A stretch of 5,524 nucleotides of DNA, taken from positions 1-5,524 of the forward strand of contig JBIOEJ010000227.1 in NCBI GenBank assembly GCA_044445965.1. The letters run 5' to 3'. The notes beneath the pieces are model-generated. The model saw only the letters and a program-made list of their open reading frames with translations. It had not been told where the DNA came from and did no database searches. The stretch is from GAS188 sp044445965 (GTDB lineage: Bacteria; Pseudomonadota; Alphaproteobacteria; Rhizobiales; Beijerinckiaceae). The position numbers and the translations under genes were made by a program. Shown piece after piece: positions 1 through 5,466 of this stretch. The stretch's first letter is position 1, and every line of letters begins with the position of its first letter.

Positions 1-169
1 GATGCTTGTCGCGGGCGAGCGCCCGACAGGCGATGGCGACGATGGGCGGGAGCGCATCCCTCTCGAGATAGCCCATGATGGTGCGCCGGCCGTCTCCGAG
101 CAGCTTGGCCGCTTCGGTCAGCGACAATCCCAAGCCGGCTCGCCACTCCGCGAGCTCGGCTCCGGTCAT
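1..169 (-). CDS. Helix-turn-helix (XRE-like) protein, 3' part cut by window edge
   Basis: Partial gene: 56 codons are visible, from an ATG at 169 to the window edge. It begins MTGAELAEWRAGLGLSLTEA and runs on through AKLLGDGRRTIMGYLERDAL, a typical helix-turn-helix layout: helix 2 is about residues 17-24 and the recognition helix about 27-35, with RRTIMGYL resembling the XRE/Cro pattern. The start is chosen because the ATG overlaps the TGA of the upstream DUF2442 gene as ATGA (4 bases), which implies translational coupling; no strong Shine-Dalgarno is seen before it. The presumed role is DNA binding, probably as the regulator partner of the DUF2442 protein. DUF2442 genes are often found beside small HTH genes, so the pairing is expected. 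The C-terminus and true length cannot be judged. Confidence 0.75.
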   Translation of the reverse strand, partial: MTGAELAEWRAGLGLSLTEAAKLLGDGRRTIMGYLERDALPPIVAIACRALARDKH

Positions 170-447
170 CCCTGTTGCTCTTCGGCGATGCGCCGCAGCG
201 CCGATGCCGATATGTCGAGGCGCCCCCACTTCGTCTCGACAGACCATGCCACGCCAAGGCCATCCTCGATGACCTCGATCCGGGCGAACGCCTTCTCATC
301 CTGCATCAGCGGGGCAAGATGCCGGCTGCGGGCGATCAGCCCCGTCAGATCGACATCGCGCGCCTGTCGTTGGCCGGCAAAGAGGACGCGCAGAGTGCGG
401 TCTCCGGCCGGGCGCACGCTCCTCACTCTCACGACATCGTCCGCCAT
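166..447 (-). CDS. DUF2442 domain-containing protein
   Basis: This is a 93-residue protein spanning essentially one domain. The features I recognise as DUF2442-like are an N-terminal beta-rich part (VRVRSVRPAG, then TLRVLFAG), the segment RDVDLTGLIARSRHLAPL at about residues 30-47, and the C-terminal WGRLDISASALRRI at 74-87, which matches the family's usual ending of 'G.LDIS...L'. The start at 447 has a GGAG Shine-Dalgarno (complement of 454-457) six bases upstream. It lies 71 bases downstream of the SDR stop on the same strand and overlaps the following HTH gene by 4 bases. The biochemical function of DUF2442 is not established. Members commonly sit in small two-gene modules with HTH or DUF4160 proteins and have been suggested to be toxin-antitoxin-like; that role here is inference. 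Confidence 0.85.
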   Translation of the reverse strand: MADDVVRVRSVRPAGDRTLRVLFAGQRQARDVDLTGLIARSRHLAPLMQDEKAFARIEVIEDGLGVAWSVETKWGRLDISASALRRIAEEQQG

Positions 448-518
448 AAGATTCTCCGATTCGTTTCGAGCATCGGCCCGGCCATGACGAACACCGGTCG
501 CGCTCCATTGCCTTGGCG

Positions 519-1295
519 CTACTGGCTCGCGATCGCCAGCATATGGCCGCCATCGACCACGATCGTGGCGCCGGTCATGAAGCTTCCGGCGCGAGAGCAC
601 AGCAGCAGGAGCGCGCCGTCGAGCTCGCCCGCCTCGCCGAAGCGGCCCATGGGCACGGCGCGCCTCATGGCCTGCCCTTGCGGGGAGGAGAGATAATCGG
701 CGTTCATCTCGGTCGCGAAATATCCGGGCGCGATGGCGTTGACGCGCACGCCCTTCGGCGCGAGCTCGAGCGCCATGGCGCGCGTCGCCTGCAGGACGGC
801 GGCCTTCGACACCGCATAGGCGAGATTGCCCTTCTGCACGCCGAAGGAGAGGATCGAGGCGATATTGACGATGGCGCCGCCACCGCTCGCGGCCATGCGG
901 CGCGCCGCCTCTTGGGCGGTGAACACGGCCGCGTCGAGATTGATGTCGAGCGTCTGCCGCCAAGCCTCGTCCTTCATTCCCAGGAACGATGACGCCTTGG
1001 CGACGCCGGCATTGTTGATCAGGACGGTGACGCGCCCGAACGTCTTTTCCCCGGCGTCGAAGGCTCGCGCGATCTGGCTGCGGTCCGCGACATCGGCGGC
1101 GACGGCGAACGCCCGCCCGCCAGCGCCTTCGATCTCGGCGGCCAGCGTGTCGAGCCGCTCCTGGCGCCGCGCCACGGCGACGACGCTCGCGCCGCTCTTT
1201 GCCAGCACCAGCGCGAAGCGCCGCCCGAGGCCCGAGGAGGCGCCGGTGACCAGCGCCACCTCGCCCGACAGGTCGAAAAGGGAGGATGCCGTCAT
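519..1295 (-). CDS. Classical short-chain dehydrogenase/reductase (SDR), NAD(P)-dependent
   Basis: This is a complete 258-residue protein, the usual length for classical SDRs. The Rossmann dinucleotide motif TGASSGLG is at residues 17-24, D68-V69 at the adenine pocket, NNAG at 94-97, and the catalytic tetrad is N119, S147, Y160 and K164 (YAVSK at 160-164). VRVNAIAPGY at 183-192 is the conserved segment after the active site, and the C-terminal TGATIVVDGGHM completes the fold. Arginines at 43-44 after the second beta strand favour NADP(H) over NAD(H), by family knowledge. It is a cytosolic oxidoreductase acting on an unknown alcohol, ketone or acyl substrate; family motifs do not identify it. 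The ATG at 1295 is chosen because a GGAG lies 9 bases upstream and the protein then begins normally (MTASSLFDLSGEVALVTG). An in-frame ATG at 1343 would add an unconserved-looking extension. The gene is divergent from the toxin-antitoxin cassette. FabG-like reductases share this layout, but no fatty-acid gene is nearby. Confidence 0.93.
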   Translation of the reverse strand: MTASSLFDLSGEVALVTGASSGLGRRFALVLAKSGASVVAVARRQERLDTLAAEIEGAGGRAFAVAADVADRSQIARAFDAGEKTFGRVTVLINNAGVAKASSFLGMKDEAWRQTLDINLDAAVFTAQEAARRMAASGGGAIVNIASILSFGVQKGNLAYAVSKAAVLQATRAMALELAPKGVRVNAIAPGYFATEMNADYLSSPQGQAMRRAVPMGRFGEAGELDGALLLLCSRAGSFMTGATIVVDGGHMLAIASQ

Positions 1296-1341
1296 GATGG
1301 ATTTCTCCGGTTGATGAGGTCGGATGGCAATTTGGGCAGGC

Positions 1342-1362
1342 ATCTCCTTTCCTCGTGGAGAT
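1342..1362. repeat. Short inverted repeat in the divergent intergenic region
   Basis: ATCTCC (1342-1347) and GGAGAT (1357-1362) form 6-bp perfect arms separated by 9 bases. It lies 47 bases before the SDR start, between the SDR and the oppositely oriented toxin gene, where a regulator site would be plausible. Arms this short are expected by chance at some frequency in a GC-rich region, so function is uncertain. I could not find a convincing -35/-10 pair for the SDR in 1296-1443. Confidence 0.25.
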
Positions 1363-1418
1363 CGGCTGCGTATGTTCGGTTCCAGCGTCAGCCTGCCGCG
1401 CACGGCACCCTTCCATAA

Positions 1419-1434
1419 ATCTCAAATTTGAGAT
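1419..1434. promoter_or_regulatory. Perfect 16-bp palindrome, likely autoregulatory operator of the toxin-antitoxin operon
   Basis: ATCTCAAATTTGAGAT reads identically on both strands, with no mismatch and no spacer. It ends 9 bases before the toxin ATG at 1444. A CATAAA (1414-1419) that could serve as a weak -10 element directly abuts it, so a bound dimer would block initiation. Type II antitoxins with XRE folds typically repress their own operon by binding such palindromes, so HigA encoded at 1764-2045 is the natural ligand. Binding is inferred; the palindrome itself is directly seen. Confidence 0.7.
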
Positions 1435-1443
1435 ACACCTTCC

Positions 1444-1767
1444 ATGTCTTGGCAAGTGGAAATTCTAAGTGAAACCGTGGCAACGGAAATCATCGCCTTG
1501 CCTGCGGACATGCAAGCACGGTTTCTGCGCCTCTCCGAGCGTATTCGCTCGGCCGGGTTGGAGCGCCTGGGTGAACCACATGTTCGACATCTGGAAGACA
1601 AGCTCTGGGAAATGCGGCTGATGGGCCGAGACGGCATAGCCCGTGCACTATACGTGACCGCGATCGGCAAGCGGGTCATCGTGGTGCGGGCATTTGTGAA
1701 GAAGACGCAGAAGACGCCGCGGAGCGAAATCGAATTGGCATTGCGTCGGGCGAAGGAGATCTCATGA
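1444..1767 (+). CDS. higB: HigB / phage Gp49-like type II toxin (RelE/ParE superfamily)
   Basis: This is a 107-residue protein, the usual size for the Gp49-like/HigB family. Family landmarks are KLWEMR at 53-58, GRDGIARALY at 61-70 and the strongly conserved stretch KRVIVVRAFVKKTQKTP at 76-92, followed by EIELALRRA. Members fold like RelE and typically act as ribosome-dependent mRNA endonucleases that stall growth until bound by the antitoxin; that activity is inferred here. The conserved basic residues (R58, K76, R77, K86, K87) are all present, so the toxin looks intact. It is the first gene of the operon, as usual for HigBA, and overlaps the antitoxin by 4 bases (ATGA). No strong Shine-Dalgarno precedes the start, only a weak GAGA inside the palindrome, whereas the antitoxin has a strong one. 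GC is about 58% over 1441-1680, lower than flanking genes. Confidence 0.9.
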   Translation: MSWQVEILSETVATEIIALPADMQARFLRLSERIRSAGLERLGEPHVRHLEDKLWEMRLMGRDGIARALYVTAIGKRVIVVRAFVKKTQKTPRSEIELALRRAKEIS

Positions 1768-2045
1768 CGGTTCCGTTTGACCAATTCAAAGCTCGCCTCT
1801 TGGCAAACCCCGAGGTGAAGGCGGAATATGATGCGCTTGCGCCTGAGTTCGAGATTTCCGCCGAGCTGGTCAGGGCCCGTCTGCGGGCGGGGCTGACCCA
1901 GGGGGAACTGGCCTCCCGCATGGGCACCAGCCAATCCACCATCGCGCGCCTCGAAAACGGCAAGACCTTGCCCAGCGCCAAGACCCTGCTCCGTTTCGCA
2001 CAGGCCACCGGGAGCAAGGTCAAGCTGCGTCTCTCCGCAGCCTGA
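1764..2045 (+). CDS. higA: HigA-like XRE-family antitoxin
   Basis: This is a 93-residue protein. Residues 1-30 (MTVPFDQFKARLLANPEVKA, then a stretch ending LAPEFE) form the N-terminal segment usual in antitoxins paired with Gp49-like toxins. Residues about 35-85 are an XRE/Cro helix-turn-helix: helix 2 in LTQGELASRMG, recognition helix in SQSTIARLENG, then TLPSAKTLLRFAQATG. It should neutralise the upstream toxin by direct binding and repress the operon as a dimer at the palindrome at 1419-1434. The start is fixed by the ATGA overlap with the toxin stop and by a strong AAGGAG (1753-1758) five bases upstream, which should favour antitoxin over toxin synthesis. It runs convergently towards livF, with 60 bases between the stops. 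No truncation is seen. Confidence 0.92.
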   Translation: MTVPFDQFKARLLANPEVKAEYDALAPEFEISAELVRARLRAGLTQGELASRMGTSQSTIARLENGKTLPSAKTLLRFAQATGSKVKLRLSAA

Positions 2046-2105
2046 CTCGAGGCGAATTCATTGGTGCGGTCCTGGTCCCGCGTGCGGACGGAAAGACGCG
2101 GCCCT

Positions 2106-2825
2106 TTACGACACCGCGAGATAGCGCATGCGCAAGCCCTCGTCAGCCATGAGAGCCGACATCGGCCCCGAATGGCGCATCACACCGCGCTCGAGGAGCA
2201 CGACGCTGTCGGCGACCGCCGCCGCGAAGCCGAGGTTCTGCTCCGAGAGGATGACCGTCAGCTTGTCTCGTTTCAGCGCCAGCAGCGCCTTCACCATTTC
2301 CTCCACAATGACCGGCGCGAGTCCCTCGGACGGCTCGTCGATCAGGATGAGGCGCGGATTGCCCATGAGCGTGCGCGCGATCGTCAGCATCTGCTGCTCG
2401 CCGCCGGAGAGCTGGCCCGCGGAGCGGTGGAGCGAGCGCCCGAGATTGGGAAAGAGCGCGATGAGGCGATCGCTGGTCCAGGGTTCCCGCCCGCCGCCCG
2501 CCGGCCTCGCCCCGACCAAGAGATTCTCCACCACGGTGAGCTCGGTGAAGATGCGGCGCTCCTCCGGCACATAGCCGATGCCTTTTCTCGCGATGCGATA
2601 GGGGTCGAGGCCGGCGAGATCCTGCCCTTCGAAGATGATGCGGCCGGCCGCGGGCGGGACGAGGCCGATGATCGCCTTCAAGGTCGTCGACTTGCCGGCC
2701 CCGTTGCGGCCGGCGAGCGCCACGATCTCCCCGGCACGCGCCGTGAAAGACACGCCGTGCAGGATCTTGGCCCGGCCGTAAAAGACGTCGAGGTCCTCGA
2801 CCTGGAGCATCGGAGCCTCCGCCAT
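2106..2825 (-). CDS. livF: Branched-chain amino acid-type ABC transporter ATP-binding protein LivF
   Basis: This is a 239-residue cytosolic ATPase that pairs with LivG to energise the fused permease. Motifs in order are Walker A GRNGAGKST (39-47), Q-loop region GYVPEERRIF (84-93), signature LSGGEQQ (139-145), Walker B LILIDEPSEG (159-168) and a switch segment LSEQN (193-197). The switch Gln in place of the usual His, and Glu in the Q-loop, are normal for LivF as I know the family. The length is close to the usual 233-240. The ATG at 2825 is taken because it joins the livG stop as TGATG. An ATG at 2810 (234 residues, beginning MLQVEDLDVFYG) has a stronger Shine-Dalgarno, GGAGG at 2816-2820 with a 5-base spacer, and is a real alternative; a TTG at 2828 is less likely. 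It is the last gene of the operon and converges with higA. Confidence 0.93.
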   Translation of the reverse strand: MAEAPMLQVEDLDVFYGRAKILHGVSFTARAGEIVALAGRNGAGKSTTLKAIIGLVPPAAGRIIFEGQDLAGLDPYRIARKGIGYVPEERRIFTELTVVENLLVGARPAGGGREPWTSDRLIALFPNLGRSLHRSAGQLSGGEQQMLTIARTLMGNPRLILIDEPSEGLAPVIVEEMVKALLALKRDKLTVILSEQNLGFAAAVADSVVLLERGVMRHSGPMSALMADEGLRMRYLAVS

Positions 2826-3592
2826 CAAGCCTTGGCCGCCGCGACGAGCCCGGCGCCGAGATAGACGGCGCGCACGACGGGGTTCGCGCGGATCGCCTCC
2901 GGCGCGCCTTGCGCCAGGATGGCGCCGCGGTCGAGCACGACGATGCGGTCCGCATGGGCGAACACCACATCCATGTCATGCTCGGTGAACAGCACGGCGA
3001 TGCCGCCGCGCTTCGCCAGATTCGCGGCGAGCGCCATCAGCTGGACGCGCTCGCCCGGCGCCATTCCGGCTGTCGGCTCGTCCATCAGGAGGAGCTTCGG
3101 CTCGCCGGCGAGCGCGATGGCGAGCTCGATCCGCTTGAGGTCCCCATAGGCGAGGATGGCGCATGGCCGCTCGGCCTGCTCGCGCATCCCGACGCGCGCG
3201 AGAATCGCGTCGGCCTCGTCGCGGAAGCTGGCGCTCACGCGGCCGAACGGGCGCCACAGCCGCCCGGCCTTGGCATGCAAAGCGAGCTGGACGTTCTCGC
3301 GCACCGTCATCGAGCCGAAGGCGGCGGTGATCTGGAAGCTGCGCCCGAGGCCGAGCCGCCATAAGAGGCGCGGAGCGAGGCCCGTCACGTCGCGCCCTTC
3401 GAGCCTGACGTGTCCGGCATCCGGCGCGAGCTGTCCGCCGATCATGTTGAAGCAGGTCGTCTTGCCGGCCCCGTTCGGGCCGATGAGCGCCACCGCCTCG
3501 CCGGCGGCGACGGTAAGATCGACGCCGCGCACGGCCTCGACCCCGCGGAAGCGCTTCACCAGCCCTTCGGCCTGGAGGACGGGGCCGCTCAT
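2825..3592 (-). CDS. livG: Branched-chain amino acid-type ABC transporter ATP-binding protein LivG
   Basis: This is a 255-residue cytosolic ATPase, the standard LivG length. Walker A is GPNGAGKTT at 38-46, the Q-loop Gln is Q87 in GRSFQITAAF, Walker B is LLLMDEPTAGMAP at 167-179, and the switch histidine is H205 in FTEHDMDVVF. The signature segment reads LAYGDLKR (147-154) instead of the canonical LS-G-G/Y-x-Q-R form: the Ser is Ala and the Gln is Leu. LivG proteins already vary here, so this probably is not inactivating. The ATG at 3592 overlaps the permease stop as ATGA. The Shine-Dalgarno AAGGAGG (complement of 3603-3609) lies 10 bases upstream and mostly within one arm of a perfect hairpin. 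Translation upstream of 3592 would read through that repeat and is not conserved sequence. It works with LivF and the LivH-LivM fusion; substrate unknown. Confidence 0.95.
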   Translation of the reverse strand: MSGPVLQAEGLVKRFRGVEAVRGVDLTVAAGEAVALIGPNGAGKTTCFNMIGGQLAPDAGHVRLEGRDVTGLAPRLLWRLGLGRSFQITAAFGSMTVRENVQLALHAKAGRLWRPFGRVSASFRDEADAILARVGMREQAERPCAILAYGDLKRIELAIALAGEPKLLLMDEPTAGMAPGERVQLMALAANLAKRGGIAVLFTEHDMDVVFAHADRIVVLDRGAILAQGAPEAIRANPVVRAVYLGAGLVAAAKA

Positions 3593-5466
3593 GCGAGGCG
3601 TTCCTCCTTCTCCCGCGAGCGGGAGAAGGAGAGAGCGACAAGGCCTGCGATGCCCCTCGGAGCGACGAGCACCAAAGCGAGGATGATGAGCCCGAGGAGC
3701 GCGCGCCAATAGGGCAGGCGCGCCATCAGCTCGGCTTCGAGCCCGCCGAAGGCGAAGGCGCCGATCACCGGCCCCTCGAGCGAGGAGATGCCGCCCAAAA
3801 GCACCATGATCAAGCCGTCAACGGATTTGCCGATGGCGAGATAGGTCGGGAACACCGAGCCTTTGGCGAAGGCGTAGAGGCCGCCGGCGAGGCCGGCGAA
3901 GGCCGACGCGATGGTGAAGCCCGCCCATTGCACGCGCCGCACATCGATGCCGGAGGCCTCGGCGCGTCTGGCATCGTCGCGCGCCGCCCGCAGCGCGTAG
4001 CCGAAGGGCGAGAAGGCGATCATGCGTAGGCCCGCGAGCGCCAATGTCGCGAGCCCAAGCGTCAGCAGCAGATAGGTGGCCTTCGAAGCGAATTGCGGCG
4101 CCGGCCAGACGCCGAGCACGCCGTTATCGCCGCCGGTCAGCTCCACCCATTGGAATGAGGCCGCCCAGGCGATCTGGGCGGCCGCGAGCGACAGCATGGC
4201 GAGATAGACGCCGGAGAGCCGCACGCAGAGCCAGCCCGCCAGCAATCCGCCGATGGCCGCGACGAGCGGCGCCGCGGCGAGAGCTGCGGCCATCGGCCAA
4301 TGCAGGGTCTTCAGCGCCAAGGCCGCCCCATAGGCGCCGATGCCGAACCAGGCCGCATGCCCGAATGAGGCCATGCCGCCGATCCCCATGAGGAAATGCA
4401 GCGAGGCGGCGAAGATCGAAAGGATCAGCAGCTCGGTGACGAGGCCCATTGGATAGTCGCCGGCGAGGAGCGGCATCGCGGCGAGGGCGGCGACGAGGAT
4501 GGCGGCGAGGAAGCGCAGGGCAGGCGAGATCGCGCGCAGCACTCCATCAGGCCTCGCCAGGCCTGGCGCTTGGCCAGCTTGCGGGCGGCCGAGCAGCCCA
4601 TAGGGCCTGACCGCGAGCACCACGCCCATCACCAGGAAGACGAGGACGAGCGTCACCTTCGGGACGAAGAGGATGCCGAAGGCCTGGATCACGCCGATCA
4701 GCACCGCCGCCGCATAGGCGCCGCTGAGGCTGCCGAGGCCGCCGACCACCACCACCACGAAGGCCTCGACCACGACCGAGACATCCATATTGAGGTTGAC
4801 GGCCTCGCGCGGCAGCTGCAGCGCCCCGCCGAAGCCGGCGAGGCAGGCGCCGAGGAAGAAGACGCTGGAGAAGAGCAGGCGCTCGTCGACGCCCAGCGCG
4901 CCGACCATCTCGCGATCTTCGGTCGCGGCGCGCACCAGAAGGCCGAAGCGGGTGCGCCGGAAGACGAGCCACAGCGCGCCGAGCAAGAGGGGGCCCGCGG
5001 CGATCAGGAACAATTCGTAGACCGGGAACCTGCTGCCCAGGATGGTGACGAAGCCCGAGAGCCCCGGAGCGCGCGGCCCGAGCAGATCCTCGGGGCCCCA
5101 GACGGCGAGCGCCAGGTCCTGGACGATGAGCACCACCCCGAAGGTCGCGAGCAGCGGATAGAGCTCGGGCGCCCGGCGCAGGCGCCGCAAGACGAGGGTC
5201 TCGACCAGGATGCCGACGCCGCCGACCGCGAGCCCCGCCATCACGACCGCGCCCCAGAAGCCGAAGGCGCCCAGGCCCGCGAGCCGCCGCGTCAGGCTCC
5301 AGCCGATATAGGCGCCGAGCATGTAGAAGGAGCCATGCGCGAAGTTCACGACCCGCGTGACGCCGAAGATGATCGACAGGCCGCAGGCCACGAGGAACAG
5401 CGATGAGGCGGTGGCAAGCCCGTTCAGCGCCTGGATGACGAGGGTATCGGCGCTAGCGAGCGTCAC
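3589..5466 (-). CDS. Fused LivH-LivM permease of a branched-chain amino acid-type (HAAT) ABC transporter
   Basis: This 625-residue inner-membrane protein carries both permease halves. LivH is about residues 1-290, with the hallmark SIIFGVTRVVNFAHGSFYML (31-50), FGLLVRAATEDREM (174-187) facing the ATPase, and GGLGSLSGAYAAA (242-254). A hydrophilic Pro/Gly-rich linker (about 291-315) leads to LivM, about 316-611, with FLMGIGGMASFGHAAWFGIG (358-377), GGDNGVLGV (445-453), FGYALRAARDDARR (488-501) and GGISSLEGPVIGA (558-570). Many hydrophobic stretches are consistent with the roughly 8 and 10 membrane helices of the separate proteins. Such fusions are known in alphaproteobacteria. The start is GTG at 5466; no purine-rich Shine-Dalgarno precedes it, and no other ATG, GTG or TTG lies within the first 18 codons. 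The charged tail SFSRSREKEERLA (613-625) is largely encoded by an inverted repeat. The partner binding protein is absent, so branched-chain amino acids, amides and related solutes are all possible substrates. Confidence 0.93.
   Translation of the reverse strand: MTLASADTLVIQALNGLATASSLFLVACGLSIIFGVTRVVNFAHGSFYMLGAYIGWSLTRRLAGLGAFGFWGAVVMAGLAVGGVGILVETLVLRRLRRAPELYPLLATFGVVLIVQDLALAVWGPEDLLGPRAPGLSGFVTILGSRFPVYELFLIAAGPLLLGALWLVFRRTRFGLLVRAATEDREMVGALGVDERLLFSSVFFLGACLAGFGGALQLPREAVNLNMDVSVVVEAFVVVVVGGLGSLSGAYAAAVLIGVIQAFGILFVPKVTLVLVFLVMGVVLAVRPYGLLGRPQAGQAPGLARPDGVLRAISPALRFLAAILVAALAAMPLLAGDYPMGLVTELLILSIFAASLHFLMGIGGMASFGHAAWFGIGAYGAALALKTLHWPMAAALAAAPLVAAIGGLLAGWLCVRLSGVYLAMLSLAAAQIAWAASFQWVELTGGDNGVLGVWPAPQFASKATYLLLTLGLATLALAGLRMIAFSPFGYALRAARDDARRAEASGIDVRRVQWAGFTIASAFAGLAGGLYAFAKGSVFPTYLAIGKSVDGLIMVLLGGISSLEGPVIGAFAFGGLEAELMARLPYWRALLGLIILALVLVAPRGIAGLVALSFSRSREKEERLA
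3604..3631. repeat. Perfect 28-bp inverted repeat at the permease-livG junction
   Basis: Arms CTCCTTCTCCCGC (3604-3616) and GCGGGAGAAGGAG (3619-3631) pair perfectly over 13 bp around a 2-base centre (GA on the plus strand). On the minus-strand transcript this forms a strong GC-rich hairpin. It encodes residues 613-621 of the permease and ends 12 bases before the livG ATG, burying six of the seven bases of the livG Shine-Dalgarno AAGGAGG. No T-run follows, and translated sequence continues, so it is not a simple intrinsic terminator. The form (purine/pyrimidine-strand arms, CCGC/GCGG centre) resembles dispersed palindromic elements found in many proteobacterial genomes; membership in such a family is inferred. 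Confidence 0.85.

Noticed and set aside
166..1455. Minus-strand open frame of 429 codons spanning the SDR and DUF2442 genes
   Set aside because: Only the last 93 codons (from 447) are real; the upstream part is an Arg-rich out-of-frame reading of the SDR gene.
2078..2101. Possible bidirectional terminator between higA and livF: CCGCGT (2078-2083) with ACGCGG (2096-2101)
   Set aside because: Only 6-bp arms around a 12-base loop and no T-run on either strand; too weak to call, though the convergent layout would suit a terminator.
519..2825. A single functional system joining the SDR, toxin-antitoxin pair and transporter
   Set aside because: Opposing orientations, differing GC and unrelated families argue for chance neighbours; nothing in the sequence links their functions.
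2061..2864. Plus-strand open frame antisense to livF
   Set aside because: Low-complexity Arg/His/Glu-rich translation with no recognisable motif; the minus strand has a complete LivF.
3604..3631. Intrinsic terminator between the permease and livG
   Set aside because: The stem is strong but lies within coding sequence, has no T-run after it, and livG starts immediately downstream with overlapping stop and start codons.
4396..5406. Long plus-strand open frame (336 codons) antisense to the permease
   Set aside because: Its product is an extreme His/Asp/Glu/Arg/Gln-rich string with no domain, as expected from the antisense frame of a GC-rich hydrophobic membrane protein gene.
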